Positions 1 to 9,111 of a stretch of DNA of 64,000 nucleotides are shown piece by piece. The notes beneath the pieces were generated by a model. The model saw nothing but the letters and a program-made list of their open reading frames with translations, had not been told where the DNA came from and made no database searches. The position numbers and the translations under genes are program-made. The DNA comes from an uncultured Clostridium sp. (GTDB lineage: Bacteria; Bacillota; Clostridia; Clostridiales; Clostridiaceae): positions 878,174 through 942,173 of the forward strand of contig NZ_CAJURG010000001.1 of the NCBI RefSeq assembly GCF_910588715.1, read 5' to 3'. Numbering within the stretch: the first letter of the stretch is position 1; every line of letters starts with the position of its first letter.

Positions 1-197
1 TACATCCTATATAAATTTATCAACTTACTTAATAGTGTAGAATACACAAATAAACCATACAATTAATAATTTTAACTTTTATTCAATAATACCTAAGTTT
101 ATTACTCCCTCTTCTCATCATTAAAATCTCCTTTATAATTAACAAAAATTCTCAATATTTCATCTTCTTTAAATAGCTTTACTGATTATTTTATATT

Positions 198-800
198 TTA
201 AAAATGACTACTATCATTTTTAAATTCTATATAAAAATCATTCTTTTCATTTACAACAACCTTAGTTAAGGTTGCTTGCCCCATAACCTCAGCAGTTGAC
301 TCATAATCTTTAAAATAATGCATTATAGCCTTTAAGGTTATTCCATGAGCTACTATTAAAATAGTTTTACCTATATTTTCTTTAATTATTTTATCCATTG
401 AATTAGCTACTCTTTTTCTAACCTCTTCTAAAGTTTCACCATTTGGTGCAACTAATTTAGTATCACCTTTCATAATAAGCTTTAAATCCCAATTAGGATT
501 TTCCATAATAATCTCCTCAGTCTTTTTACCTTCATAATCACCAAAGCACATTTCCATAAGTCCATCATCAGTTATAATTTCAATATCTCTATCTCCTTTA
601 ATTATATTAGCTGTAATAAAAGCTCTTTCCAAAGGACTTGAATATATAGTATCTATATGTATATTCTTCATTCTTTTACTAAGCATTTCTGCTCTCCCTT
701 TACCTTCCTCAGTCAGCTTAGAATTCCCTCTACCTTGCAATCTATTTTCAATATTCCACAAAGTTTGTCCATGTCTTGTTAAATATATTATTGTATTCAT
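198..800 (-). CDS. Histidine phosphatase (phosphoglycerate-mutase-like) family protein
   Basis: Two hundred residues, the usual size for a single-domain histidine phosphatase. The phosphohistidine motif RHG is at residues 9-11 and the second catalytic His is in the AHGIT motif near residue 153. Family members dephosphorylate small phosphorylated metabolites in the cytoplasm (for example CobC-like or broad-specificity enzymes); the substrate cannot be read from the sequence. An SD (GGGAGAAAG) lies just before the ATG. It follows the GH42 gene region in the same direction, but a terminator lies between them, so it is probably transcribed alone. No cobalamin genes are nearby, so I do not call it CobC. 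Confidence 0.88.
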   Translation of the reverse strand: MNTIIYLTRHGQTLWNIENRLQGRGNSKLTEEGKGRAEMLSKRMKNIHIDTIYSSPLERAFITANIIKGDRDIEIITDDGLMEMCFGDYEGKKTEEIIMENPNWDLKLIMKGDTKLVAPNGETLEEVRKRVANSMDKIIKENIGKTILIVAHGITLKAIMHYFKDYESTAEVMGQATLTKVVVNEKNDFYIEFKNDSSHF

Positions 801-895
801 TCTTTCTCCCTTTAAACTTCCAATTATAATTTTTATAAAAATACTATTCCTACATTATTATATCAACTTAATAATTATTTAATAAATAATAAAAA

Positions 896-928
896 ATAGC
901 CTTATCCAAATAAAATGGTTAAGGCTAT
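896..928 (-). terminator. Intrinsic terminator of the GH42 gene
   Basis: Inverted repeat ATAGCCTTATCC / GGTTAAGGCTAT with one mismatch and a 9-nt loop. On the minus strand a T-rich tract follows. It lies just beyond the stop codon of the beta-galactosidase gene. Confidence 0.8.
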
Positions 929-952
929 AAGTTAACACTTTATATTAAATTT

Positions 953-2905
953 TTATTTCTTAATTATTTTACTTTCATAAGCACTTAAAGAAACTCCATT
1001 AAATTCCTTTGTTAATGCTGTATGATTCATAACAAAATAATATTCCTCATCATTAACAACTCTCTTAACAACTTCTACACCAGCTTCTGATTCAATAACT
1101 TCTATATTACCTTCTGATAATATTTTTCTAGCTATCATATTCATAACATTATTATCTACACCAGTACCAATATAATAAGCTTCTCCAGCACCATACTTAT
1201 TTAATGTTATAGCTGATAATTCATTATAAAATTCATCATCATACATAAATAAGCTTTCTGCTGTAGTTGTTTTTAACATATCTCTAAATACTTCTCCAGT
1301 ACCTTCTATTCCATTAAAATTATTTATTCCTTTAATTTTAACACATTGACCTTCTTGAAGTGATTCTATTTCTTCAACAAATCCACCAATTAAATCATTA
1401 TAAAAACTTGGATTTAATTCATTTAATGTTAAGTTATTATAATAATCTTTAATTGCAGTTCTAAAGCTAAATACTACTTTACCACCATTTCTAACAAATT
1501 CTTTAATTCTTTGTTGAACTTCTGTTTTAAATACAATCATAGTTGGTATTAATAAAACTTTATATTCACTAAAATCTACATATGATGGAATAACATCAAT
1601 ATTTATATTATTTTCATAAAAAGGTCTATATAATCTATATACTTCATTTTTATAATCCATTAAAAAGCTTTGCTTTTGAATTCTAAATGATGCCATAGAC
1701 TCATAGTCATAAATAACTGCTACGCTTGATTTTATTTCGCTATTTATAACCTCTTCATTTTCTTTCATATCTTTAAAGAAATCTTGAACTTCATAGAATT
1801 TTCTTCTTTTCTTATTATCTTGGTCTATTATTCCATAACAATATTGTTCTGCTCCTTTAGTCGCTCCTCTATATCTAAAATACATAAGAGAATTACATCC
1901 ATGAGCCATTGCTTGATATGACCACATCTTAGCTTGATTTGGTCTTGGAAGATATCCTATAACATCATGTCCTTGTGCACCCATTATTGCTTCTGTAATC
2001 CAAAAGTTTTGTCTTTTAGCACCTCTCATAAAATCTAAACCACAAGCAATTTCATGTGCAGGGATTGGTTCTCTTTGCCCACCCCATACAGGATAATTGT
2101 TATATGCAACTACGTCTAAATGTTGTGCTACCTTTGAAAAATCAAAGCTTTTATCAAAATATCCACCTGAAAAATCATGAATTATAACAGAATCTTCTCC
2201 TAATATTTCTTTTAAAATACTAACTTGTAGTTTTGCATAATTTTCAACACTTGCACTTCTAAATCTTTCCCATTCCATTCTAAGACTTGGATTATGAGTA
2301 GTTATTGTTTTTGCTGGAACTGGAATTTCATCAAAATCGTTGTAAGTTTGAGACCAGAATCTAGTTCCCCATATTTCATTTAATTTATTTATATCATTAT
2401 TATAATTTTTTCTTAAATACTCCCTAAAAGCATTTTTACATTCATTACAATAACAAACATCACTACCTTCATGTCCAAATTCATTATCTATTTGCCAAGC
2501 TACTATGGCTTCTTCATTTTTAAAATGATTTGCAAGCTCTCTAATTATTGTTTCACTATATTTATGATAAGTTTTACTATTAAAACAATATTGCCTTCTT
2601 CCACCAAAAATTCTCTTAGTATTATCTTCAAACTCACCTAAAACATCTGGATGTTTTTTTGCAAGCCAAGCTGGCATTGTTGCAGTTGGTGTACCAAATA
2701 TTACACTTAATTCTTTTTTCTTAGCTTCATTTATTATATGATCAAAATATGAAAAGTCAAAATTACCTTCTTCTCTTTCCATCATGTGCCAAGCAAATTC
2801 TCCTATTCTTATTACATTACTGCCTAGCTCTATAATATTATTTAAATCCTCTTCTAACATATCCTCATTCCAGTGCTCTGGATAATAATCAACACCTAAA
2901 AACAT
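953..2905 (-). CDS. Beta-galactosidase, glycoside hydrolase family 42
   Basis: A 650-residue GH42 enzyme without signal peptide, so cytoplasmic. It opens with the family signature GVDYYPEHW. The acid/base Glu is E142 (IDNEFGHE) and the nucleophile E305 (WITEA). Cys107, Cys151, Cys153 and Cys156 match the four-Cys zinc site of GH42. The C-terminal part fits the trimerisation and beta domains. It cleaves terminal beta-galactosides taken up by the adjacent GPH symporter. It is separated from the symporter by a terminator, and it has its own promoter (minus-strand TATAAT at 2943-2948) followed by the TTTACAGTAAA palindrome. An SD (AGGATGGG) precedes the ATG. Natural substrate (lactose, galacto-oligosaccharide, plant galactan) is not resolved. 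Confidence 0.95.
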   Translation of the reverse strand: MFLGVDYYPEHWNEDMLEEDLNNIIELGSNVIRIGEFAWHMMEREEGNFDFSYFDHIINEAKKKELSVIFGTPTATMPAWLAKKHPDVLGEFEDNTKRIFGGRRQYCFNSKTYHKYSETIIRELANHFKNEEAIVAWQIDNEFGHEGSDVCYCNECKNAFREYLRKNYNNDINKLNEIWGTRFWSQTYNDFDEIPVPAKTITTHNPSLRMEWERFRSASVENYAKLQVSILKEILGEDSVIIHDFSGGYFDKSFDFSKVAQHLDVVAYNNYPVWGGQREPIPAHEIACGLDFMRGAKRQNFWITEAIMGAQGHDVIGYLPRPNQAKMWSYQAMAHGCNSLMYFRYRGATKGAEQYCYGIIDQDNKKRRKFYEVQDFFKDMKENEEVINSEIKSSVAVIYDYESMASFRIQKQSFLMDYKNEVYRLYRPFYENNINIDVIPSYVDFSEYKVLLIPTMIVFKTEVQQRIKEFVRNGGKVVFSFRTAIKDYYNNLTLNELNPSFYNDLIGGFVEEIESLQEGQCVKIKGINNFNGIEGTGEVFRDMLKTTTAESLFMYDDEFYNELSAITLNKYGAGEAYYIGTGVDNNVMNMIARKILSEGNIEVIESEAGVEVVKRVVNDEEYYFVMNHTALTKEFNGVSLSAYESKIIKK

Positions 2906-2919
2906 TTTAACCCATCCTC

Positions 2920-2948
2920 TTTACTGTAAATTTTACTAAAATATTATA
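2920..2948 (-). promoter_or_regulatory. GH42 promoter -10 with TTTACAGTAAA operator
   Basis: Minus-strand TATAAT at 2943-2948 is followed downstream by TTTACAGTAAA (2920-2930, written TTTACTGTAAA on the plus strand), placed near the expected transcription start. The same 11-mer occurs at the symporter and GH36 promoters. Binding by the LacI-type regulator at 8005-9018 is an inference. Confidence 0.55.
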
Positions 2949-2983
2949 CTATTTTTATTACTTTTTTACCATAACTTTAAATA

Positions 2984-3026
2984 AAAATGACAAATTGGAG
3001 AATTAAAAACTTCAATTTGTCATTTT
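2984..3026 (-). terminator. Terminator of the GPH symporter gene
   Basis: Perfect 14-bp inverted repeat (AAAATGACAAATTG and its complement) around a 15-nt loop, just past the symporter stop codon. Confidence 0.8.
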
Positions 3027-3051
3027 GTGTAATCTATTTATAGATTATTTA

Positions 3052-4431
3052 TTAAACAGCATATTCATTAGCTTCTCTCTTCTTATTTAACTCTTCCATT
3101 ATCTTTTCTTGATATTCGCCATGTAACTTATATCCTTTAGCATATATAAAGAAGCCTAATATTGTTATTATTGAAGGTACTGCTATCATAAGAATTCTCA
3201 TACCTAATATTGTTCCTGAAGTTTGTGTTATATTAGGAACATAACCTACTATTGTTAATCCAACACCTATTAACCATCCTGATACAGCTGATGCAGTTTT
3301 AACTAATAATGTTTGGAATGAAGCTACTATACTTTCATTTCTTGAACCAAATCTTACTTCACCGTAATCTATAACATCTGCAAGCATAACAGTTGTAGCT
3401 CCTAAAGTAAATCCTGAACCTAACTTAACTATAATTCCTGATAAAGCTATTAAGGCTGCATTTCCCGGAACAAAAATTCCTGCAAATAATAGTATTAATA
3501 AACCTGCTGCTGGTAAATAACATGCTAATCTAAATACACCTTTTTTGCTCATTCTCTTTGAAAGTAATGGGAAAAGCATAAGTGCTGCTATTTCAGCTAA
3601 TCCAGCAAATGCTGTAAATACTTGATACATATTTTCATTTCCAACAACGTACTTGAAGTAATAAATTGACATTCCACCAGATAATTGAGCAACTAAGTTA
3701 TACGCAAGTACAACTCCTATAAATACCATAAGTTGATCGTTTTCTTTTATAAGTTTAAACGCTTTCTTTAAGCTTGTCTTTTCTGCTTTTTTACTTGTTT
3801 CAGATTTAGTACAACTACTATCCTTAACGTTTACAACAGTTATAATAGAAGTTATTACAAATACTATTGCTATTACTACAGCAAAAGCTCCATACCCTTT
3901 AGTTTGATTTCCACTTCCTAATTTATTTACTATAGAAAGTCCAAAAGCACCCATTATTAACCATGCACAACTTGCAAATATTCTTGGTATAACTGACATT
4001 TGAGCTCTTTCTTCATTAGTCTTAGATAAAGAAGGTAACATTGACCAATAAGGAATATCCATTATTGTATAAGTCATTCCCCATAATATATACATAACTG
4101 AATAATAAGCATAAAGTGCAGTTCCTTCTAAGCCCTCTGGTCTTTTAAATAATAATACTAATACTAACGCATTTATTACTGTACCTATTAAAATCCAAGG
4201 TCTAAATTTTCCCCATTTAGTTTTTGTATTGTCAACAATCATTCCCATTGCTGGATCGTTAACCGCATCCCATAGTCTTGCTACTAAAAATAAACTCCCT
4301 ACAAATGCTGGAGCCAGTCCAATTGAATCAGTGAAATAAATCATTAGGTAACTAGATACAATTGCATAACATAAGTTCTTCCCTAATGCACCAATCCCAA
4401 AAGAATACTTTTCTTTAAATGATAATCCCAT
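3052..4431 (-). CDS. GPH-family sugar:cation symporter (MelB/LacS-like)
   Basis: A 459-residue membrane protein with about twelve hydrophobic segments. Early motifs include RLWDAVNDPAMG and KWGKFRPW, typical of the glycoside-pentoside-hexuronide:cation symporters, which couple Na+ or H+ to uptake of galactosides such as melibiose or lactose. There is no C-terminal PTS IIA domain, unlike streptococcal LacS. It sits between a beta-galactosidase and an alpha-galactosidase, so galactosides are the likely cargo. An SD (GGAGGGAG) precedes the ATG. The 300-bp upstream gap holds its promoter and operators and the GH36 terminator. Confidence 0.92.
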   Translation of the reverse strand: MGLSFKEKYSFGIGALGKNLCYAIVSSYLMIYFTDSIGLAPAFVGSLFLVARLWDAVNDPAMGMIVDNTKTKWGKFRPWILIGTVINALVLVLLFKRPEGLEGTALYAYYSVMYILWGMTYTIMDIPYWSMLPSLSKTNEERAQMSVIPRIFASCAWLIMGAFGLSIVNKLGSGNQTKGYGAFAVVIAIVFVITSIITVVNVKDSSCTKSETSKKAEKTSLKKAFKLIKENDQLMVFIGVVLAYNLVAQLSGGMSIYYFKYVVGNENMYQVFTAFAGLAEIAALMLFPLLSKRMSKKGVFRLACYLPAAGLLILLFAGIFVPGNAALIALSGIIVKLGSGFTLGATTVMLADVIDYGEVRFGSRNESIVASFQTLLVKTASAVSGWLIGVGLTIVGYVPNITQTSGTILGMRILMIAVPSIITILGFFIYAKGYKLHGEYQEKIMEELNKKREANEYAV

Positions 4432-4513
4432 AATTCTCTCCCTCCAAATATTTCATATGTTTTACTAAACCCTGTAAATATTTTCATATACTATATTTAT
4501 ATATTAACATACA

Positions 4514-4577
4514 AGAAAACGTTTTACAAGTATTTTTACAGTAAAAATTTTATATTTTTTACCAACTTTTTATTAAA
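4514..4577 (-). promoter_or_regulatory. Symporter promoter with TTTACAGTAAA operator and cre-like site
   Basis: A possible minus-strand promoter has -35 TTTAAT (4572-4577), 17 nt, and -10 TATAAA (4549-4554). The shared palindrome TTTACAGTAAA lies at 4535-4545 just downstream. Further on, AGAAAACGTTTTAC (4514-4527) centres on the perfect palindrome AAAACGTTTT, the core of LacI/CcpA-family operators. A second possible promoter, TTGTAA (4524-4529) then TAATAT, would have the cre-like site in its spacer. Confidence 0.5.
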
Positions 4578-4638
4578 CTTATTATTTAATATTTATATTT
4601 ATAAATCATTATTAAACTTTTAAGTTTTTTATATAAAT

Positions 4639-4703
4639 AAAGGTAAATTGTTAAACTTCTAAAAAAGCTAATATACTTAATTAAAATTTAACAATCTACC
4701 CTT
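4639..4703 (-). terminator. Probable terminator of the GH36 gene
   Basis: Long imperfect inverted repeat, AAAGGTAAATTGTTAAA against TTTAACAATCTACCCTT, with a loop of about 31 nt, just beyond the alpha-galactosidase stop codon. The following U-tract is weak. Confidence 0.55.
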
Positions 4704-4731
4704 GATTAAAATTTACTAATAAATAAAAAGA

Positions 4732-6798
4732 TTAAAATTTATTAATTCTTATAATATCACTAGCATAATCTCCAACTAATCTTATTTCTAAACCTTTATT
4801 CATTAAATAGCTACCAGATTTAATAATCTCTTCTCCATTAATTTTTATTATATATTTAGATTCACTTTCTAATCCTCTAAGTTTAACAGTAGTTCCTCTA
4901 TGTCCAATTAAACTTTGAGGTAAAAATACAAATAATAAACTTTCCGCATCTTTATTATATTGATAAATCTTATAATCATTCTTTGATGTATTTTCTAATC
5001 TATAGAAATCACCTTCTTGAATAATATGTCTTATTTCCTTATACTCTCTTATTAATTCTTGTGATAACTTTACTTCTTCTTCATTAAATTTCAATATATT
5101 ACATCCAATTCCTAAAGTACCCATCATTGCACTATGATATCTAAACTTCATTGGTATAACTCTTCTAGATAAGAAGTTTGGACAATCAGTTACCCAAGCT
5201 CTCATTGCTTTAATTGGATAAATGTAAGAATAACTATCTTGAACAAATAATCTATCATAAGCATCAGTATTATCACTTGTCCAGAAATCATCAAATATAC
5301 CTAAAATACCATAATCAATTCTTCCTCCACCAGATGCACAAGCCTCAAATAATACATTAGGATGCTTAACCTTTAATTCTCTTACAATATCATATATAGC
5401 TTCTATATGTTTATACCAAATATCCTTTTCAACATCTGTTTGTGACATAGGTCTATTAGCATCCCATTTAATATAATCAATATCGTAAGTAGATAATAAA
5501 TTATCTAACATATCATAAACAAATCTCTTTACTTCTTCCTTAGTTAAATTTAATACATATTGTCCTCTAGATGTATCACTTTCTCTAGTTTCAAAATGAT
5601 ATATCCAATCTGGATTATTTTTATAAAGTTCAGATAAAGGATTTACCATTTCTGGCTCTACCCATATTCCAAACATCATATCCATTTCTTTAACTTTATT
5701 AATTAATGGGTTTAATCCTTCTGGAAATTTTTCTTTATTTACATACCAATCTCCTAATCCATTATCTATTCCATGTCTTTCTCCAAACCAACCATCATCT
5801 ACTACAAATAATTCTGCGCCAATTTTCTTAGCTTCTTCTGCAAGTTTTATTTGCTCATCACAACTTACCTTAAATTCAGTTGCTTCCCAAGAATTATATA
5901 ATACAGGTCTTGTCCCTTTTCTTAGTACATTATCTTTTGCAAAGTTATGAAGATTGTGTGTCATAGCTTCAAATCCAGAATTACTATATCCAGCTATAAT
6001 CGCAGGAGTAACAAATTCTTCTTCTGGATTAAGTTTCATTAAGAAGTCGTGTGAATTAATTCCCATTTGAACTAATGTTTCACCATATTGAGTTTGTTCT
6101 ATTATTCCACTAAAATTACCAGTTAATTTTAAAGCCCCAAAGAATACTTCCCCTGTAGTCTCTGTAGCATCTTTATCTAATACAAAATATGGATTATGGT
6201 TATGACTTGATATTCCTCTTCTATTTTCTATAACAATTTTTCCATAATTAACTTTTTGAACAAATCTTTGTTGTTCTGCTCCCCAATGACCATTAACATT
6301 TGAAAAATTTAATCCTTCATATGGAATATGGAATTGTCCACTATGAATTTTTTCAATTTCAATAATATCATTAGAATTATTTTTTACACTTACATATCTT
6401 TCTATTAAATCATATTGGTCATAAACTTTATAATGAAGATTAATATTAAAATCATAGTGATTATCTTTTAATCTTATTATTAGTTCATCATCTTTAACAT
6501 CATATCCTATATATTTATAAACTAACTCTCTGCTTTTATCTGCAAAAGTAGCCTTTAAGCAATTTTCCTTATATCTTAAACTACCATATACAGGGTACTC
6601 CTCTCTAGTAATTTCATATACTGGATCATTTGTTGATACCTCGCATAATACTGGCATATCATAATCTTCAATATCATTGATTTTGCTTCCCCAATATAAA
6701 TTTCTTACTAACCCTTCATTATCTATTCCAAATACATATGAAGTATTTTTAGTTTGAAGGCTAAATATATTTTCTAATTTATTAATTAATATTCCCAT
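4732..6798 (-). CDS. Alpha-galactosidase, glycoside hydrolase family 36
   Basis: A 688-residue cytoplasmic GH36 enzyme that releases terminal alpha-galactose (melibiose, raffinose-type sugars). The nucleophile Asp lies in the KWDAN motif near residue 445, and the acid/base Asp in WTSDN near residue 509. An N-terminal beta-sandwich precedes the barrel. The frame extends 18 codons further upstream to an ATG at 6852, but that ATG overlaps the -10 box TATAAT of the promoter. The ATG at 6798 has a good SD (AAAGGGGAT), so I start there. The monocistronic unit is controlled by a promoter with both shared operators, and partners the GPH symporter and GH42 enzyme. Confidence 0.94.
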   Translation of the reverse strand: MGILINKLENIFSLQTKNTSYVFGIDNEGLVRNLYWGSKINDIEDYDMPVLCEVSTNDPVYEITREEYPVYGSLRYKENCLKATFADKSRELVYKYIGYDVKDDELIIRLKDNHYDFNINLHYKVYDQYDLIERYVSVKNNSNDIIEIEKIHSGQFHIPYEGLNFSNVNGHWGAEQQRFVQKVNYGKIVIENRRGISSHNHNPYFVLDKDATETTGEVFFGALKLTGNFSGIIEQTQYGETLVQMGINSHDFLMKLNPEEEFVTPAIIAGYSNSGFEAMTHNLHNFAKDNVLRKGTRPVLYNSWEATEFKVSCDEQIKLAEEAKKIGAELFVVDDGWFGERHGIDNGLGDWYVNKEKFPEGLNPLINKVKEMDMMFGIWVEPEMVNPLSELYKNNPDWIYHFETRESDTSRGQYVLNLTKEEVKRFVYDMLDNLLSTYDIDYIKWDANRPMSQTDVEKDIWYKHIEAIYDIVRELKVKHPNVLFEACASGGGRIDYGILGIFDDFWTSDNTDAYDRLFVQDSYSYIYPIKAMRAWVTDCPNFLSRRVIPMKFRYHSAMMGTLGIGCNILKFNEEEVKLSQELIREYKEIRHIIQEGDFYRLENTSKNDYKIYQYNKDAESLLFVFLPQSLIGHRGTTVKLRGLESESKYIIKINGEEIIKSGSYLMNKGLEIRLVGDYASDIIRINKF

Positions 6799-6828
6799 AA
6801 TTTTATTATCCCCTTTATTACATATTTT

Positions 6829-6880
6829 AGATAACGTTTTCTTTAAGAACATTATAATATATTTACAGTAAATTTTTCAA
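6829..6880 (-). promoter_or_regulatory. GH36 promoter with embedded operator and cre site
   Basis: Minus-strand -35 TTGAAA (6875-6880), 18-nt spacer, -10 TATAAT (6851-6856). TTTACTGTAAA (6862-6872) fills the spacer. Downstream, AGAAAACGTTATCT (6829-6842) fits the CcpA cre consensus TGNAANCGNWNNCW except for the first base. The promoter overlaps the short gap after the hydrolase gene. Confidence 0.7.
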
Positions 6881-6894
6881 TATTTTTAGTAAAA

Positions 6895-7863
6895 TTATTG
6901 CAAAAATTTTTTTATTTCTTTTAAATACTCAATAAATATTTCATCATTTTCAAAAAATATTTCATGCTTAGCATTTTCAAACTTTATTTTATTACATATA
7001 TTAGCACATTTACAAAACTTGTTTTGTCCACGTTCTCTTACAAAAGTATCCTTTCCTGATTGAAAAAGTAATATAGGAATATTTATATTTTTAATATTTC
7101 TTTTTTTAAGTATATAATCAGTAGCTCTTAAAGCTTCAAAACACCATTTAAAAGATCCTCCAGATCTTTGTAATTCTTCATTTGATTTTAATTCTTCTAA
7201 GTGATTTTTATATCTATACTTATTACTTGCTCCTGACATTTCTAAATTATATTTTCCATCAAATGGGCCATGTCCAAATAAATAACTTTCTCCTTTTCCA
7301 GCCATTATGTATATAGAGCTTACTATATATACTATAGGTTTTGAAAATTTCCCTGTTTCTATTTCCATCATAGGTGCACTTAATATAGCCTTTTTAAAAT
7401 ATCCATTATATTTTTCTAAAAACATCGTTGCTATTGCACCCCCCATCGAATGTGCATATAGATATAAATCCGAGCTATTTTTAGTAACTATTTTATCTAA
7501 AAATATCTTTAAATCTTCCACATAATTTTCAAATTTATCTATATTAACTTGAGTTTTATCAGTTTTACTTAAATGCCCTGATCTTCCATGACCCCTATGT
7601 TCAATAGCATAAACTGAATATCCCATTCCTATAAAGTAATATATCATTTCTATAAATTTATCTATACATTCAGAAAATCCATGAGATATTACTATTGCAC
7701 CTTTTTCTTCTTTTATATAATATTTCTCATAGTATATGTCTAGATTATTCTTTCCCTTAAAATATCCACAAACCTTTATTTTACTTAATCTCATTTTCAC
7801 ATCTTTTACTTTACATTTATCAATCCCATAGTTATAAATATATCTACTAATTTCTTCATTCAT
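6895..7863 (-). CDS. Alpha/beta hydrolase, lysophospholipase/monoacylglycerol-lipase-like (S33 type)
   Basis: A 322-residue protein with the oxyanion turn SHGFSE, the nucleophile elbow AHSMGG (Ser139), an acid in SGKDTFV and a C-terminal His in AKHEIF. This order matches PldB/monoglyceride-lipase-type hydrolases, which cleave fatty-acyl esters. No clear signal peptide is seen, so it is probably cytoplasmic. It lies between the LacI-type regulator (with a hairpin between them) and the GH36 gene, in the same direction, but has no evident tie to galactoside use. An SD (GGAGG) precedes the ATG by seven bases. Substrate unknown. Confidence 0.85.
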   Translation of the reverse strand: MNEEISRYIYNYGIDKCKVKDVKMRLSKIKVCGYFKGKNNLDIYYEKYYIKEEKGAIVISHGFSECIDKFIEMIYYFIGMGYSVYAIEHRGHGRSGHLSKTDKTQVNIDKFENYVEDLKIFLDKIVTKNSSDLYLYAHSMGGAIATMFLEKYNGYFKKAILSAPMMEIETGKFSKPIVYIVSSIYIMAGKGESYLFGHGPFDGKYNLEMSGASNKYRYKNHLEELKSNEELQRSGGSFKWCFEALRATDYILKKRNIKNINIPILLFQSGKDTFVRERGQNKFCKCANICNKIKFENAKHEIFFENDEIFIEYLKEIKKFLQ

Positions 7864-7958
7864 TTATATAACCTCCATATTTGTTAATATCTTAGTAATT
7901 CTATAATATATCATTTTATCTCTTATTTACAATTTTTAATATTGTGAATAAAAATAAA

Positions 7959-7987
7959 GAGAGTATCTTTTAACATTAAATACTTTC
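7959..7987 (-). terminator. Terminator of the LacI-type regulator
   Basis: Eight-bp stem (GAGAGTAT with ATACTTTC, one mismatch), 13-nt loop, followed on the minus strand by TTTATTTTTA. Confidence 0.6.
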
Positions 7988-8004
7988 ATTTAATTAAATT
8001 AATA

Positions 8005-9018
8005 TTATATTTTTCTAACACTATTTCTAAGTACAAATTCACTTGGTATTATAACTTTTTTGGCATAATTTCTACCATTTAATCTTTCAACCATAAGACT
8101 TACTGCAACTTCACCTAAATATTCTATATGAACTCTTATAGCTGTTAATGGAGGACTTGTATATTGTGATATTATTGTATCATTAAATCCTATTATACTT
8201 ACTTCATTAGGAACCTTTATTCCCCTTTCACATAGTCCTTTAATAACACCACTTGCAATAGCATCATTTGCTGTAAAAAAGGCAGTTGGCATTTCATTAT
8301 TTTTATCAATATAATTAATTATAGCTTCATGACCGCCCTCTGATGTCATATCACTATTTATTATAAATTTTTCATTTAATAACTGATTATCATTCATATA
8401 TTCATAAAAATATTTTAAACGATCATCAAAATTAGGAATTTTATTATCTCCTAATGTATACTTTTCTCCAACAAATCCAATATTTTTATGACCTTGATTA
8501 ACAAAATAATCTAACCCTTGCCTTACTCCTAATTTATAATTAACTTTCACACTATCATATAATTCATCATTAGGAGCAGAATCTATAAACACAATGTTTG
8601 AAGCTTTATCTGATAACTTTTCTACCTCTTCTGAAGTAAATTTTCCTATAGCAATAATTCCTTGCAATTCAATATTCCCAAGAAATTCATAATCATCATC
8701 TTTTTTAAAAAGCCTTACAAGTTTTATATCATTTTCAAAGGCTTTTTTTTCAACAATATTTCTTAAAAGCAAATAATAAGGATCTTGTAATTGCTTAACT
8801 ACATCATACATTTCTACAATTCCTATAGTAACTAATTTCTTTTCTAAATTTTTATTTTTTCTTTGTTTTGCAGTTTTATAATTTAATTCTTCTGCTACCT
8901 TTAGTATTTGTACCTTAGTTTCATCAGCCACTAAAATTCCACTATCATTATTTAATACTCTTGATACAGTTGCTAAAGATACTCCTACTTTATCCGCTAT
9001 TTCTTTTAATGTAGCCAT
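8005..9018 (-). CDS. LacI/GalR-family transcriptional regulator
   Basis: A 337-residue repressor. The N-terminal helix-turn-helix (residues 4-23, motif VSLATVSRVLN) and hinge are followed by a periplasmic-binding-protein-like ligand domain ending in a typical VLRNSV segment. It most resembles GalR/EbgR-like regulators of galactosides. Encoded just upstream of the galactoside island, it is the best local candidate to bind TTTACAGTAAA or AAAACGTTTT at the GH42, symporter and GH36 promoters. The latter is the more usual LacI-family shape and could also belong to CcpA. An SD (GAGGTG) precedes the ATG. I saw neither operator in its own upstream region. Confidence 0.93.
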   Translation of the reverse strand: MATLKEIADKVGVSLATVSRVLNNDSGILVADETKVQILKVAEELNYKTAKQRKNKNLEKKLVTIGIVEMYDVVKQLQDPYYLLLRNIVEKKAFENDIKLVRLFKKDDDYEFLGNIELQGIIAIGKFTSEEVEKLSDKASNIVFIDSAPNDELYDSVKVNYKLGVRQGLDYFVNQGHKNIGFVGEKYTLGDNKIPNFDDRLKYFYEYMNDNQLLNEKFIINSDMTSEGGHEAIINYIDKNNEMPTAFFTANDAIASGVIKGLCERGIKVPNEVSIIGFNDTIISQYTSPPLTAIRVHIEYLGEVAVSLMVERLNGRNYAKKVIIPSEFVLRNSVRKI

Positions 9019-9111
9019 TATTATATTTCACCTCAATATTCCTTTTAACTTTCTGTATTTTATTAACATTATAATACAAATTAATTTAACTTTATAGTAT
9101 TATAATAATTT

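Noticed and set aside
83..121. SD AAAGGAGAT followed by a 12-codon frame (starts MMRRGS) on the minus strand
   Set aside because: A good SD, but the frame stops after 12 codons and nothing in other frames continues it. Could be a leftover gene start; not enough to call.
7307..7525. Plus-strand frame of 72 codons inside the alpha/beta hydrolase
   Set aside because: Antisense shadow of a well-supported gene; no SD and no motif.
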